DNA of 64,000 nt from Archilochus colubris (GCA_023079485.1 CM041109.1:310001-374000), one strand, 5' to 3'; positions 1 to 13,251 are shown, counted from the first letter of the stretch. Program-made: numbers and translations. The notes: a model not told the origin generated them from the sequence alone.

Positions 1-3000
1 AATTCCCCCCGAATCCCCCCAATACCCCCCCAAATCCACCTTACACCCCTCCAATCCCCCCCAAAACCCCCAATTCCCCCCATTTCCCCCCCAATCCCCC
101 CCCAATCTCCCTCCCCACCCCCTTCCCTCCCTTCCCCTGTGCCCCCCACACCCCCCCCATGCCCTAACCCCCCCTGTACCCCCCCAAGCCCCCACCAAAT
201 CCCCCCCAAATCCCCCTCAACCTCCCCCAGTTCCCCCTCAATCCCCCAGTCGCAATCCCCCAATCCCCACTCCCTCCCCACCCCCCTTCTCTCCCCTCCC
301 ATCCCCCACATCTCCCCCTCCAGCCCCCCAACCCCCCCCAATCCCCCCCAATCCCCCTCAACCTCCCCAAGTTCCCCCTCAATTCCCCCCCAATTCCCCC
401 CCAATCCCCCCCATCTCCCTCCCCCATGCCCCCCACACCCCCCCATACCCTGACCCCCCCTGTACCCCCCCAAACTCCCTCCAATCCCCACCCCAATCCC
501 CCTTACACCCCCCAAGTTCCCCCCCAAAGCCCCCATTTCCTCTCAATTCCCCCCAATCTCCCTCCCCACCCCCTTATCTCCCCTCCCCGTGCCCCCCCAC
601 CCCCACATCTCCCCCTCCAGCCCCCCAACTCCCCCCCAATCCCCCCCCAGTTCCCCCTTACACCCCCCCAATCCCTTCATACCCCCAAACACCCCCAATC
701 CCCCAGTCCCCCAATCCCTTCCTAAGTCCCCCAATCCCCCTATCTCCCTCCCCATCCTACATCTCCCCCTCCAGCCCCCAGTCCCCCAATCCCCCAATCT
801 CCCTCCCACCTTCCCTCCCTGTGCCCCCCCCCCCCCCATGCCCTGACCCCCCCTGTACCCCCTCAGATGTCCCCCCACCCCCATATCTCCCCTTCCATTC
901 CCCCAAATCCCCCCTAATCTCCCCCTAAACCCCCTCAATCCCCCCCCAATCCCCTTTACACCCCCCCAGTCCCCCCAGTTCCCCCCCATTGCCCCCCCAA
1001 TCTCCCTCACCACCCCCTTCCCTCCCCTCCCCTGTGCCCCCCACACCCTCCCCATACCCTGAGCCCCCCTGTACCCCCCCAAAACCCCCCTCAGTCCCCC
1101 CCAAATCCCCTCAATTGTCCCCCAATCCCCCCCAGTCCCCCCCAATTCCCCCCAAATCCCCCCCATCTCCCTCCCCATCCCCACATCTCCCCCTCTAGCC
1201 CCCCAACTCCCCCCCAATCCTCCCCAACCCCCCCCAATCCCTCCCCAAATCCCCCTTACACCTCCTCAGTCCCCCCCAATCCCCCCCAATCCCCCCATTT
1301 CCCCCCCAATCTCCCTCCCCACCCCCTTCCCTCCCCTCCCCCATGCCCCCCACACCCCCCCCATACCCTGACCCTCCCTGTACCCCCTCAGATGTCCCCC
1401 CACCCCCTTATCTCCCCCTCAGTCCCCCCCAAACCCCCCATTTCCCCTCAATTCCCCCCCTATCTCCCTCCCCATCCCCACATCTCCCCCTCTAGCCTCC
1501 CAACTCCCCCCCAATCCCCCCCAATCCCCCTTACACTCCCCCAGTTCCCCCCCAAGCCCCCCCAACCCCCAGTCCCCCAGTCCCCCAGTCGCCCCAAATC
1601 CCCCAATTCCCCCAATCCCTTACAACCCCCAGTTCCACCCAATCCCCCAATCCCTCAATCCCTTACACCCCCCAAAATCCCCATTCCCCCAATCTCCCTC
1701 CACCCCCTTCCCTCCCTCCCGTGCCCCCACACCCCCATACCTGACCCCCTGCCCCCAAACTCCCCCAAATCCCCTCCACCCCCAGTTCCCCCCCAATCCC
1801 CCCTAATCTCCCTCCCCATCCCCACATCTCCCCCTCTAGCCTCCCAACTCCCCCCCAATCCCCCCCAATCCCCCTTACACTCCCCCAGTTCCCCCCCAAC
1901 CTCCCCCAATCCCCCCAGTTCCCCCCCATTCCCCCCCAATCTCCCTCCCCACCCCCTTCTCTCCCCTCCCTGTGCCCCCCACACCCCCCCCATGCCCTGA
2001 CCCCCCCTGTACCCCCCCAGACCCCCTCCAACCCCCCCCAAATCCCCCTCAACCTCCCCCAATCCCCCCCAATCTCCCCCCCAGTTCCCCCCCAATCCCC
2101 CCAATCTCTCTCCCCACCCCCTTCTCTCCCCTCCCTCGTGCCCCCCACCCTGACCCCCCTCCCCAATACCCTGACCCCCCCTGCACCCCCCCAGCTGCCC
2201 CCCCACCCCCCTATCTCCCCCTCCAGCCCCCCAATCCCCCCCCAATCTCCCCCCAAATCCCCCCCTATCTCCCTCCCCATCCCCACATCTCCTCCTCCAG
2301 CCCCCCAACTCCCCCCCAATCCTCCCCAACCCCCCCAAATCCCCCTCAACCTCCCCCAGTTCCCTCCCAATCTCCCCCCAACTCCCCCCCAGTCCCCCCA
2401 ATCCCCCCCAATCCCCCCCATTCGCCCCCCAATCCCCCTTCCACCCCCTCGATCCCCCCCAAAACCCCCCAGTTCCCCCCAATCCCCCAATCTCTCTCCC
2501 CACCCCCTTCTCTCCCCTCCCCCGTGCCCCCCCACCCCCACATCTCCCCCTCCAGCCCCCCAACTCCCCCAATCCCCCAATCCCATACACCCCCAATTCC
2601 CCCAGTCCCTCCCAGTCCCTATCCCCCAATTCCCCCCAATCCCCCATCTCCTTCCGTGCCCCCACCCCCCATGCCCCCTTCCCCCTGTACCCCCAAGCCC
2701 CCAAATCCCCCCAAACCGCCCCCAATTCCCCCCAAAATCCCCTCCAATCCCCCCCCAGTCCCCCCCAATCCCCCCATTCCCCCCAATCTCCCTCCCCACC
2801 CCCTTCTCTCCCTTCCCCCATGCCCCCCACACCCCCCCCATGCCCTGACCCCCTGTACCCCCCAGACCCCTCCAACCCCCAACCCCCAATCTCTCTCCCC
2901 ACCCCTTCTCTCCCTCCCCGTCCCCCCACCCCATATCTCCCCCTCTAGCCCAGGCCCCCAATCCCCTTACACCCCTCAATCCCCCAAAACCCCCAAACCC

Positions 3001-4247
3001 CCAATCCCTCCCCAATCCCCCCCAATCTCCCTCCCCACCCCCTTCCCTCCCCTCCCCCATGCCCCCCACACCCCCCCCATACCCTGACCCCCCCTGTACC
3101 CCCCCAGCTGCCCCCCCACCCCCTTATCTCCCCCTCCAGCCCCCCAAATCCCCCCTAATCTCCCCCTAAACCCCCCCATCTCCCTCCCCATCCCCACATC
3201 TCCCCCTCTAGCCCCCCAACTCCCCCAATCCCCCAATCCCCAATCCCCCTCAACCTCCCCAGTTCCTCAATTCCCCCAGTCCCCCAATCCCCCCAAATTC
3301 CCCCAATTCCCCCCAACTCCCCCCATATCCCCAAACCCCCAACCCCCAAACCCCCCAATTCCCCCAAATCCCCCAAGTCCCCCAATCTCCCTCCCACCCC
3401 CTTCCTCCCCTCCCCGTGCTCCCCACCCCCATACCCTGACCCCCTGTACCCCCAGACCCCTCCAACCCCCAAATCCCCTCAACCTCCCCCAGTTCCCCCT
3501 CAATTCCCCCCCAGTCCCCTCCCAGTCCCCCCCATTCCCCCCCAATTCCCCCCAATCCCCCCCATCTCCCTCCCCACCCCCTTCCCTCCCCTCCCCTGTG
3601 CCCCCCACACCCCCCCATACCCTGACTCCCCCTGTACCCCCCCAGCTGCCCCCCCACCCCCTTATCTCCCCCTCCAGTCCCCCAATCCCCCCCAATCCCC
3701 CCCCAAATCCCCCCCTATCTCCCTCCCCATCCCCACATCTCCCCCTCTAGCCCCCCAACTCCCCCCCAATCCTCCCCAACCCCCCCCAATCCCCCCCCAA
3801 ATCCCCCTTACACCCCCCCAGTCCACCCCAAATCCCCCCCAATCCCCCCCATTCCCCCCCAATCTCCCTCCCCACCCCCATATCTCCCCTCCAGCCCCCA
3901 ACTCCCCAATCCCCCAATCCCCTCAACCTCCCCCAGTTCCCCTCAATTCCCCCAGTTCCCCCAATCCCCCAATTCCCCCAATTCCCCCAATCCCCCAATC
4001 TCCCTCCCCCATGCCCCACCCCCAATACCCTGACCCCCTGTACCACCCCAGACCCCTCAATCCCCCAAATCCCCTCACCTCCCTAGTTCCCCAATCTCCC
4101 CCAACTCCCCAGTCTCCCCATTCCCCCAATCCCCCCAATCCCCCAGTTCTCCCCAGTCCCCCCCAATTCCCCCAATCCCCCCCAATCTCCCTCCCCCATG
4201 CCCTCCACACCCCCTCCATACCCTAACCCCCCCTTTTACCCCCCCAG
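1..4247 (+). repeat. I0: C-rich array with copies of the E1 acceptor tract
   Basis: Nearly pure CCCCCCAAT / CTCCCTCCCC sequence. A longer motif recurs about 13 times: CCCATACCCTGACCCCCC then TGTACCCCCCCAG. The real E1 acceptor (4222-4247) has the same form. Copies sit near 160, 445, 841, 1065, 1370, 1738, 1990, 2165, 2845, 3080, 3430, 3618 and 4025. The copies at 866 and 1391 read CTCAG|ATG, mimicking the true CAG|ATG boundary. Several stretches (about 1680-1780, 2570-2720, 2840-2960, 3190-3470, 3880-4090) have shortened C runs. Confidence 0.85.
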
Positions 4248-4445
4248 ATGCCCCGGATCTGGTTGGATTACTGTCAGTTCCTGGTGTCCCAGGGCCGGGT
4301 CACCCGAACCCGTCGCACCTTCGACCGGGCGCTGCGGGCGCTGCCCATCACCCAGCACCCACGCCTCTGGCCTCACTACCTCAGCTTTGTCCGCTCACAC
4401 CCCCTGCCCGAGACTGCAGTCAGGGTCTACAGGAGGTTCCTCAAG
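4248..4445 (+). CDS. XAB2: XAB2 exon E1 (window residues 1-66)
   Basis: This exon encodes 66 residues from MPRIWLDYCQFL to ETAVRVYRRFLK. It holds one HAT repeat (W5, Y8, then TFDRALRALP) and the start of the next (LWPHYLSFVRSHP). The acceptor is a C-rich tract ending CCCCCCAG at 4247; the donor is AAG|GTGATA at 4446. Both ends are phase 0. The ATG at 4248 is not a start codon: the equivalent methionine is internal in XAB2 orthologues and is preceded directly by the acceptor. Nearly every residue agrees with the vertebrate family. The upstream array (I0) repeats the tract and acceptor in front of this exon. Confidence 0.97.
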
Positions 4446-6890
4446 GTGATACAGGGGGGGGACACACCTGGGGGGCACCCTGAGGGTGTACAGCACCCGT
4501 GGGTGGCACCCCGAGGGAAGCACAGCGCTCACTGGGGTCATAACACCCATGGGTGACACCCCAGGGGAACAGAACACCCACTCAGGACATCCTGAGGGAG
4601 TACAGCACCCGTGGGTGGCACCCCGAGAGAGTATAGCACCCGTGGGTGGCACCCCAAGGGAGTACAGCACCCGTGGGTGACACCCCGAGGGAAGCACGGC
4701 GCTCACTGGGGTCACAACACCCATGGGTGGCATCCCAGGGGGAGCAGAACACCCATTGGGGGTGCCCTGGGGGAATGGGGAGGGCATTGGGGGCACCCTA
4801 TGGTGTCACAGCACCCATTGGTGACACCGCAAGGGTGTACAGCACCCGTGGGTGGCACCCCAAGAGAGTATAGCACCCGTGGGTGACACCCCGAGGGAAG
4901 CACGACACTCACTGGGGCCACCCCGAGGGTAGCTCCCGTGGGTGGCATCCCAGGGGAGCAGAACGCACTGGGGGCACCCTGGGGGGCTGGGACACCTGAT
5001 GGGGCACCCCAGGGTGGCACAAGACCCATGGGTGACACCCCAGGGGAACAGAACACCCACTGGGGACACCCTGAGGGAGTGTGGTGGGTGGTGGGGAGGA
5101 CATTGGGGGCACCCTATGGTGTCACAGCACCTGTGGGTGGCACCCCGAGGGAAGCACGGCGCTCACTGGGGTCACAACACCCATGGGTGGCATCCCAAGG
5201 GGAGCAGAACACCCATTGGGGGTGCCCTGGGGGAGTGGGGAACATTGGGGGCACCCGACACAGGTGACACCCAGTGGGGGCACCCCAGGGGCACAACACC
5301 CGTGGGTGGCACCCCGAGAGAGTACAGCACCCGTGGGTGGCACCCCGAGAGAAGCACGACACCCACTGGTGTCACAACACCCATTGGTGGCACCCTAGGG
5401 TGGTGAGGGAGTACAGCACCCGTGGGTGGCACCCTGAGGGACTACAGCACCCGTGGGTGGCATCCCAGGGGTAGCAGAACACCCTTGGGTGGCACCCCAC
5501 AGCGGTGGGGAGGGCACTGGGGACACCCTGGGGGACGGCACCTGTGGGGGCACCCCCAGGGAGTACAGCACCCGTGGGTGGCACCCCGAGGGAGTACAGC
5601 ACCCGTGGGTGGCACCCTGCACCCCCTGGTGTCACAACACCCATTGGTGGCACCCCAGGGGAGCAGAACACCCACTGGGGACACCCTGGGGGAATGGGGA
5701 GGGCATTGGGGGCACCCTATGGTGTCACAGCACCCGTGGGTGACACCCCAGGGGAACAGAACACCCACTGGGGACACCCAGAGGGAGCACAACACCCGTG
5801 GGTGGCACCCTGAGGAGTCACAGCACCCATTGGTGGCACCCAGAGAGACAAACACCCACCCAACACACCCAGTCACAGCACCCGTGGGTGGCACCCCGAG
5901 GGAGTACAACACCCGTGGGTGGCACCCTGAGAGAGTATAGCACCCGTGGGTGGCACCCCGAGGGAGTACAACACCCGTGGGTGGCACCCTGAGAGAGTAT
6001 AGCACCCGTGGGTGGCACCCCGAGGGAACAGAACACCCACTGAGGACATCCTGAGGGAGCACAACACCTGTGGGTGGCACCCTGAGGGAGTACAGCACCC
6101 GTGGGTGGCACCCTGTGGTGTCACAGCACTCATTGGTGGCACCCTGGGGGAGCAGAACACCCATGGGTGGCACTCCGTGGCAGTAGAGAGGGCATTGGGG
6201 GCACCCTATGGTGTCACAGCACCCGTGGGTGGCACCCCGGGGGAAGCACGGCACTCACTGGGGTCACAACACCCATGGGTGGCATCCCAGGGGGAGCAGA
6301 ACACCCTTGGGTGGCACCTTAGGGTGGTGGGGAGGGCACTGGGGGCACCCTATGGTGTCACAGCACCCGTGGGTGACACCCCAGGGGAACAGAACACCCA
6401 GTGGGGGCACCCTGGGGGAGTACAGCACCCGTGGGTGGCACCCTGTGGTGTCACAGTACTCATTGGTGGCACCCTGAGGGAGCAGAACACCCATTGGGGG
6501 TGCCCTGGGGGAGTGGGGAGGACATTGGGGGCACCCTATGGTGTCACAGCACCTGTGGGTGGCACCCTGAGGGAGCAAAACACCCATGGGTGGCACCCCG
6601 TGGTAGTAGAGAGGACATCTGGGGCACCCTATGGTGTCACAACACCCGTGGGTGACACCTCAGGGGAACAGAACACCCACTGAGGACATCCTGAGGGAGC
6701 ACAACACCTGTGGGTGGCACCCTGAGGGAGTACAGCACCCGTGGGTGGCACCCTGTGGTGTCACAGCACTCATTGGTGGCACCCTGGGGGAGCAGAACAC
6801 CCATGGGTGGCACTCCGTGGCAGTAGAGAGGGCATTGGGGGCACCCTATGGTGTCACAGCACCCGTGGGTGGCACCCTGAGGGAGTACAG
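4446..6890 (+). repeat. I1 first array: ~33-36 bp minisatellite
   Basis: Tandem units built on GGGTGGCACCCCGAGGGA and GTACAGCACCCGT, with interspersed GGTGTCACAGCACCC and GGAGCAGAACACCCA variants grouped into longer blocks. The ~6010-6200 and ~6665-6855 blocks are nearly identical, showing higher-order duplication. No gene content is seen. Confidence 0.9.
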
Positions 6891-9590
6891 TGGGTGACCT
6901 TGGGGTGTCCCCAGCTGAGCCCAAGAGGTGGGTGGGACACCCACTGGTGACACCCCATGGTGGCAGATGACCCACTGGTGCCACTCTGGGTGGGTAGAAC
7001 ACCCACTGGTGTCACGCTGAGTGGGTGGGACACCCAGCACACCCTCTCCTGGGTGTCAGGACACCCTTTGGTGTCACCCCGTGGCCTGGGGACACCAGTG
7101 GGTGTGTGTATGACCCCGTGGGTGGGATGTGTGACCCCGTGGGTGGGGTGTGGGTGTTTCCCCGTGGGTGTGGGTGACCTTGGGGTGTCCCCAGCTGAGC
7201 CCAAGAGGTGGGTGGGACGCCCACTGGTGTCATTCCAGGCTGGCACAACACCCACTGGTGTCACCATATGGTGGCAGAACACCCACTGGTGTCACGCTGG
7301 GTGGGTGGGACATCCACGGGTGACACCCCATGGTGTCCCAACACCCACTGGTGTCACGCTGAGTGGGTGGAACACCCAGCAGACCCTCTCCTGGCTGTCA
7401 GGACACCAGTGGGTGTGTGTGTGACCCCGTGGGTGGGATGTGTGACCCCGTGGGTGGGATGTGTGACCCCGTGGGTGGGGTGTGGGTGTTTCCCCGTGGG
7501 TGTGGGATGCCCACTGGTGTCCCCTGTCCCCAGCTGAGCCCCGAGAGGTGTGTGGGACGCCCACTGGTGTCACCCTGTGGTGGCACAACACCCACTGGTG
7601 TCACCCTATGGTGGCAGAACACCCACTAGGGTCACGCTGGGTGGGTGGGACATCCACGGGTGACACCCCATGGTGTCCCAACACCCACTGGTGTCACCCT
7701 GAGTGGGTGGGACACCCAGCACACCCTCTCCTGGCTGTCAGGACACCAGTGGGTGTGTGTGTGACCCCGTGGGTGGGATGTGTGACCCCGTGGGTGGGAT
7801 GTGTGACCCTGTGGGTGGGGTGTGGGTGTTTCCCCGTGGGTGTGGGTGACCTTGAGGGGTCCCCTGTCCCCAGCTGAGCCCCGAGAGGTGGGTGGGACGC
7901 CCACTGGTGTCACCCCATGGTAACACAACACCCACTGGTGTCACCCTATGGTGGCAGAACACCCACTAGCGTCACGCTGGGTGGGTGGGACACCCACTGG
8001 TGACACCCCATGGTGGTAGATGACCCACTGGTGCCACGCTGGGTGGGTAGAACACCCACTGGTGTCATGCTGAGTGGGTGGGACACCCAGCACACCCTCT
8101 CCTGGCTGTCAGGACACCAGTGGGTGTGTGTATCACCCCGTGGGTGGGATGTGTGACCCCGTGGGTGGGGTGTGGGTGTTTCCCTGTGGGTGTGGGTGAC
8201 CTTGGGGTGTCCCCAGCTGAGCCCAAGAGGTGGGTGGGACGCCCACTGGTGTCACCCCATGGTGGCACAACACCCACTGGTGTCACCCTATGGTGGCAGA
8301 ACACCCACTAGCGTCACGCTGGGTGGGTGGGACACCCACTGGTGTCACCCCATGGTGTCCCAACACCCACTGGTGCCACATTGAGTGGGTAGAACACCCA
8401 CTGGTGTCACCCTGAGTGGGTGGGACACCCAGCAGACCCTCTCCTGGCTGTCAGGACACCAGTGGGTGTGTGTATCACCCCGTGGGTGGGATGTGTGACC
8501 CCGTGGGTGGGATGTGTGACCCCGTGGGTGGGATGTGTGACCCCGTGGGTGGGGTGTGGGTGTTTCCCCGTGGGTGTGGGATGCCCACTGGTGTCCCCTG
8601 TCCCCAGCTGAGCCCCGAGAGGTGTGTGGGATGCCCACTGGTGTCACCCCATGGTAACACAACACCCACTGGTGTCACCCTATGGTGGCAGAACACCCAC
8701 TGGTGACACCCCATGGTGGCAGATGACCCACTGGTGCCACTCTGGGTGGGTAGAACACCCACTGGTGTCACGCTGGGTGGGTGGGACACCCAGCACACCC
8801 TCTCCTGGCTGTCAGGACACCAGTGGGTGTGTGTATCACCCCGTGGGTGGGATGTGTGACCCTGTGGGTGGGATGTGTGACCCCGTGGGTGGGGTGTGGG
8901 TGTTTCCCCGTGGGTGTGGGTGACCTTGGGGTGTCCCCAGCTGAGCCCAAGAGGTGGGTGGGACGCCCACTGGTGTCACCCCATGGTAGCACAACACCCA
9001 CTGGTGTCACCCTGTGGTGGCAGAACACCCACTGGTGACACCCCATGGTGGCAGATGACCCACTGGTGCCACACTGGGTGGGTAGAACACCCACTGGTGT
9101 CACGCTGAGTGGGTGGGACACCCAGCACACCCTCTCCTGGCTGTCAGGACACCAGTGGGTGTGTGTATCACCCCGTGGGTGGGGTGTGTGACCCCGTGGG
9201 TGGGATGTGTGACCTCGTGGGTGGGGTGTGGGTGTTTCCCCGTGGGTGTGGGATGCCCACTGGTGTCCCCAGCTGAGCCCAAGAGGTGGGTGGGACGCCC
9301 ACTGGTGTCACCCCATGGTAACACAACACCCACTGGTGTCACCCTGGTGTGGCAGGACACCCACTGGTGTCACGCTAGGTGGTTGGGGCACCCACTAGTG
9401 TCACCCCATGGTGGCCCAACACCCACTGGTGTCACCCTGAGTGGGTGGGACACCCAGCAGACCCTCTCCTGGCTGTCAGGACACCAGTGGGTGTGTGTAT
9501 CACCCCGTGGGTGGGATGTGTGACCCCGTGGGTGGGGTGTGGGTGTTTCCCCGTGGGTGTGGGATGCCCACTGGTGTCCCCTGTCTCCAG
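6891..9590 (+). repeat. I1 second array: ~340 bp units carrying the E2 acceptor and first codons
   Basis: Higher-order units contain GACACCCACTGGTGTCAC, GTGTGACCCCGTGGGTGG and a copy of the E2 boundary, CCCCAG|CTGAGCCC(C/A)(G/A)AGAG. The decoy exon starts are at 6915, 7195, 7534, 7874, 8217, 8608, 8941 and 9273; the real one is 9591. Spacings are 280-391 nt. All copies diverge from E2 after about 14 nt. The nearest copy (9273) runs into an in-frame TAG before E2. Confidence 0.92.
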
Positions 9591-9725
9591 CTGAGCCCCG
9601 AGAGCGCTGAGGAGTTCGTGGGGTTCCTGGTGGGTGTGGGGCGCGTGGACGAGGCCGCTCGGCGCCTGGCGCTGCTGGTGAACGATGAGAACTTCGTGTC
9701 CAGGGAGGGGAAATCCAACTACCAG
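9591..9725 (+). CDS. XAB2: XAB2 exon E2 (residues 67-111)
   Basis: This exon encodes 45 residues starting LSPESAEEFVGFL and ending REGKSNYQ, both ends phase 0. The acceptor is CTGTCTCCAG at 9590 and the donor CAG|GTAGGG at 9726. It matches the XAB2 segment LSPESAEEYI...SNYQ, a HAT-type helix pair with the conserved block RVDEAARRLALLVNDE. GFLVGVG replaces the family's more polar YLKSSD stretch, a modest lineage difference. The first ~14 nt of the exon and its acceptor recur eight times in the preceding 2.7 kb, but none of those copies carries the rest of the exon, so this is clearly the functional one. Confidence 0.96.
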
Positions 9726-12120
9726 GTAGGGGAGGGGGCACCCAAGGGTGTTGGGGGGCACCCATGGGTGGGGGGGGCACCTATGGGTGGGGGGTTGCAG
9801 CTGTGGGGGGCTGGGGGGCACCCGTGGGTGTGGGGGTGCAAGGGGAGCAGCCAAGGGAGAGCGAAGGGGACCTGGGGGGTGTCAGGAGGAGGCTCTGGGG
9901 GGGTAAAGGGGGGACCAAGAGGGTTTGGGGGGGCACCCATGGGTGGGGGGGGCACCTATAGGTGAAGCTGTGTGCGTGGGGGGGCACCCGTGGGTGTGGG
10001 GGTGCAAGTGGGAGCAGCCAAGGGAGAGCAAAGGGGATGTGGGGGGTGTAAGGAGGAGGCTTTGGGGGGGTAAAGGGGGGGCCAAGAGGGTTTGGGGGGG
10101 CACCCAGGGGTGGGGGGGCACCTATAGGTGCAGCTGTGGGGCTGGGGGGCACCCGTGGGGGTGGGGGTGGCAGGGGGAGCACCCAAGGGAGAGCAAAGGG
10201 AACGTGGTGTGGGTCAGGGAGAGTCTATGGGGGGGGGACACAACCATGGGGGGGGCACCCAAGGGTGGGGGGGACACCTATGGGTGGGGGGAGTGCAGCT
10301 GTGGGGGGCTGGGGGGCACCCGTGGGTGTGGGGGTGCAAGGGGAGCAGCCAAGGGAGAGCAAAGGGGATGTGGGGGGTGTCAGGAGGAGGCTCTGGGGGG
10401 GTAAAGGGGGGGCCAAGAGGGTTGGGGGGGCACCCAAGGGTGGGGGGGGGCACCTATGGGTGGGGGGGGTGCAGCTGTGGGGGGCTGGGGGGCACCCGTG
10501 GGTGTGGGGGTGCAAGGGGAGGACCCAAAGAGAGTGAAGGGGATGTGGTGGGGGTCAAGGGGAGGGGGAGGCTCTGGGGGGGTAAAGGGGGGACCAAGAG
10601 GGTTGGGGGGGCACCTATGGGTGGGGGGGCACCTATAGGTGCAGCTGTGGGGGACTGGGGGGCACCCGTGGGTGTGGGGGTCCCAGGGGAGCAGCCAAGG
10701 AGGAGAGAAGGGGACCTGGGGGGTGTCAGGAGGAGGCTCTGTGGGGGTAAAGGGGGGGCCAAGAGGGTTTGGGGGGGCACCTATGGGTGGGGGGTGACAC
10801 CCAAGGGCTGGGGGGGCACCTATGGGTGGGGGGCACCTATAGGTGCAGCTGTGGGGGCTGGGGGGCACCGTGGGTGTGGGGGTGCAAGGGAGCACCCAAG
10901 GAGGAGAGAAGGGGACCTGGGGGGTGTCAAGAGGAGGCTCTGGGGGTAAAGGGGGGCCAAGAGGGGTAGGGGGCACCCAGGGGTGGGGGGGCACCTATGG
11001 GTGGGGGGCACCTATGGGTGCAGCTGTGGGGGGCTGGGGGGCACCCGTGGGTGTGGGGGTGCAGGGGAGCACCAAGGGAGAGCCAGGGGATGTGGGGGGG
11101 TTAAGGGAGGAGGCTCTGGGGGAAGGGGGCCAAGAGGGTTGGGGGGCACCCAAGGGTGGGAGGGCACCTATGGGTGAGGGGCACCTATAGGTGCAGCTGT
11201 GGGGGGCTGGGGGGCACCCGTGGGTGTGGGGGTGCAAGGGGGAGCACCCAAGGAGGAGAGAAGGGGACCTGGGGGGGTGTCAGGAGGAGGGGGAGGCTCT
11301 GGGGGGGCACCTATGGGTGCTGGGGGGCACCCAAGGGTGGGGGGGCACCTATGGGTGAGGGGGGGCACCTATAGGTGCAGCTGTGGGGGGCTGGGGGGCA
11401 CCCGTGGGTGTGGGGGTGCAAGGGGAGCACCCAAGGGAGAGCCAAGGGGATGTGGTGGGGGTCAAGGGGAGGGGGAGGCTCTGGGGGGGTAAAGGGGGGA
11501 CCAAGAGGGTTTGGGGGGGCACCTATGGGTGAGGGGGGGCACCTATAGGTGCAGCTGTGGGGGGCTGGGGGGCACCTGTGGGTGTGGGGGTGCAAGGGGA
11601 GCACCCAAGGGAGAGCAAAGGGGATGTGGGGGTCAAGGGGAGGGGGAGGCTCTGGGGGGGTAAAGGGGGGACAAGAGGGTTGGGGGGGCACCCAAGGGTG
11701 GGGGGGGCATCTATGGGTGGGGGGGTGCAGCTGTGGGGGGCTGGGGGGCACCCGTGGGTGTGGGGGTGCAAGGGGGAGCACCCAAGGAGGAGAGAAGGGG
11801 ACCTGGGGGGTGTCAGGAGGAGGCTCTGGGGGGGTAAAGGGGGGCACCCAAAAGGGTTGGGGGGGCACCTATGGGTGGGGGGTGACACCCAAGGGTGGGG
11901 GGGACACCTATGGGTGGGGGGGTGCAGCTGTGGGGGGCTGGGGGGCACCCGTGGGTGTGGGGGTGCAAGGGGAGCAGCCAAGGGAGAGCGAAGGGGATGT
12001 GGGGGGTGTCTGGGGGGGTAAAGGGGGGGCCAAGAGGGTTTGGGGGGGCACCCAAGGGTGGGGGGGCACCCAGGGGGGGGTGGGTGGGGTGGGGGTGTCC
12101 CTTGGGGGCACCCAGGGGGG
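9726..12120 (+). repeat. I2 first array: G-rich ~175 bp minisatellite
   Basis: About 13 units of GGGGGGCTGGGGGGCACCCG, GTGGGTGTGGGGGTGCAAGG and GGGGGCACCTATGGGTGGGG. Runs of 4-9 G on the transcribed RNA strand make G-quadruplexes likely. No exon-derived sequence was recognised. Confidence 0.88.
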
Positions 12121-13251
12121 AGCCAAAGGGAGCTGTGACACCTCCTGGCCCAGCACCCAGGGTGGGGGTCCCTGGGTATCCCTGGGGGTCTCTGGGGGTG
12201 CTGGTTGCCCGGGGGGTTCCTATGGGTGCTGGGGGGGTTCCCATGGGTGCTGGGGGGTTTTGGGGGGTGCTGGGTGGTTTTTGGGGTGCCAGGGGGGAGG
12301 TGACCCTGTCCTTGTCCCCTTCCCCAACTGTGTCACCTCCTCTCCCAGCACCCAGGCTGGGGGTCCTGAGGGTCCCTGGGGGTCTCTGGGGGTCCTGGTT
12401 GGCTGGGGGGCTCCCATGGGTGCTGGGGGGGTTCCCATGGGTGCTGAAGGGTTTTGGGGGGTTCTGGGTGGTTTTTGGGGTGCCAAGGGGGGTGACCTTG
12501 TCCCTGTCCCTTGTCCCCAGCTGTGGCAGGAGCTGTGGCACCTCCTGGCCCAGCACCCAGGCTGGGGGTCCCCGGGGGTCTCTGGGGGTGCTGGTTGCCT
12601 GGGGGGGCTCCCATGGGTGCTGGGGGGTTTTGGGGGGTTCTGGGTGATTCTTGGGGTGCCAGGGGAGGTGACCTTGTCCCTGTCCCTTGTCCCCAGCTGT
12701 GGCAGGAGCTGTGTCACCTCCTGGCCCAGCACCCCGAGTGGGGGTCTCTGGGGGTCCTGGTTGGCTGGGGGGGCTCCTATGGGTGCTGGGGGGGTTCCCA
12801 TGGGTGCTGGGGGGTTTTGGGGGGTGCTGGGTGATTTTTGGGGTGCCAGGGGGGGAGGTGACCCTGTCCTTGTCCCCTGTCCCCTGTCCCCTTCCCCAAC
12901 TGTGTCACCTCCTCTCCCAGCACCCAGGGTGAGGGTCCCTGGGGGTCTCTGGGGGTCCTGGTTGGCTGGGGGGGCTCCTATGGGTGCTGGGGGGGTTCCC
13001 ATGGGTGCTGGGGGGTTTTGGGGGGTGCTGGGTGGTTTTTGGGGTGCTAGGGGGGGAGGTGACCCTGTCCTTGTCCCCTTCCCCCCACTGTGTCACCTCC
13101 TCTCCCAGCACCCAGGGTGAGGGTCCCTGGGGGTCTCTGGGGGTGCTGGTTGGCCGGGGGTGCTCCCATGGGTGCTGGGGGGTTTTGGGGGGTTCTGGGT
13201 GATTCTTGGGGTGCCAGGGGGGGTGACCTTGTCCCTGTCCCTTGTCCCCAG
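12121..13251 (+). repeat. I2 second array: truncated copies of the E3 5' end
   Basis: Six ~170-210 bp units carry part of E3's start, ACCTCCTGGCCCAGCACCC, near 12145, 12335, 12540, 12715, 12905 and 13095. Units at 12521 and 12697 preserve the whole boundary CCCCAG|CTGTGGCAGGAGC. The spacer is GTGCTGGGGGGTTTTGGGG. The 12697 copy, read in frame, meets TGA at 12832. Confidence 0.9.

Noticed and set aside
4248..4250. ATG as a translation start
   Set aside because: It directly follows a splice acceptor and corresponds to an internal Met of XAB2 (HK-MPR); ~108 upstream codons must lie outside the window.
12521..12830. E3-like copies at 12521 and 12697 as alternative exons
   Set aside because: They keep at most ~40 nt of exon sequence, lack the RGGL core, and the 12697 frame meets TGA at 12832.
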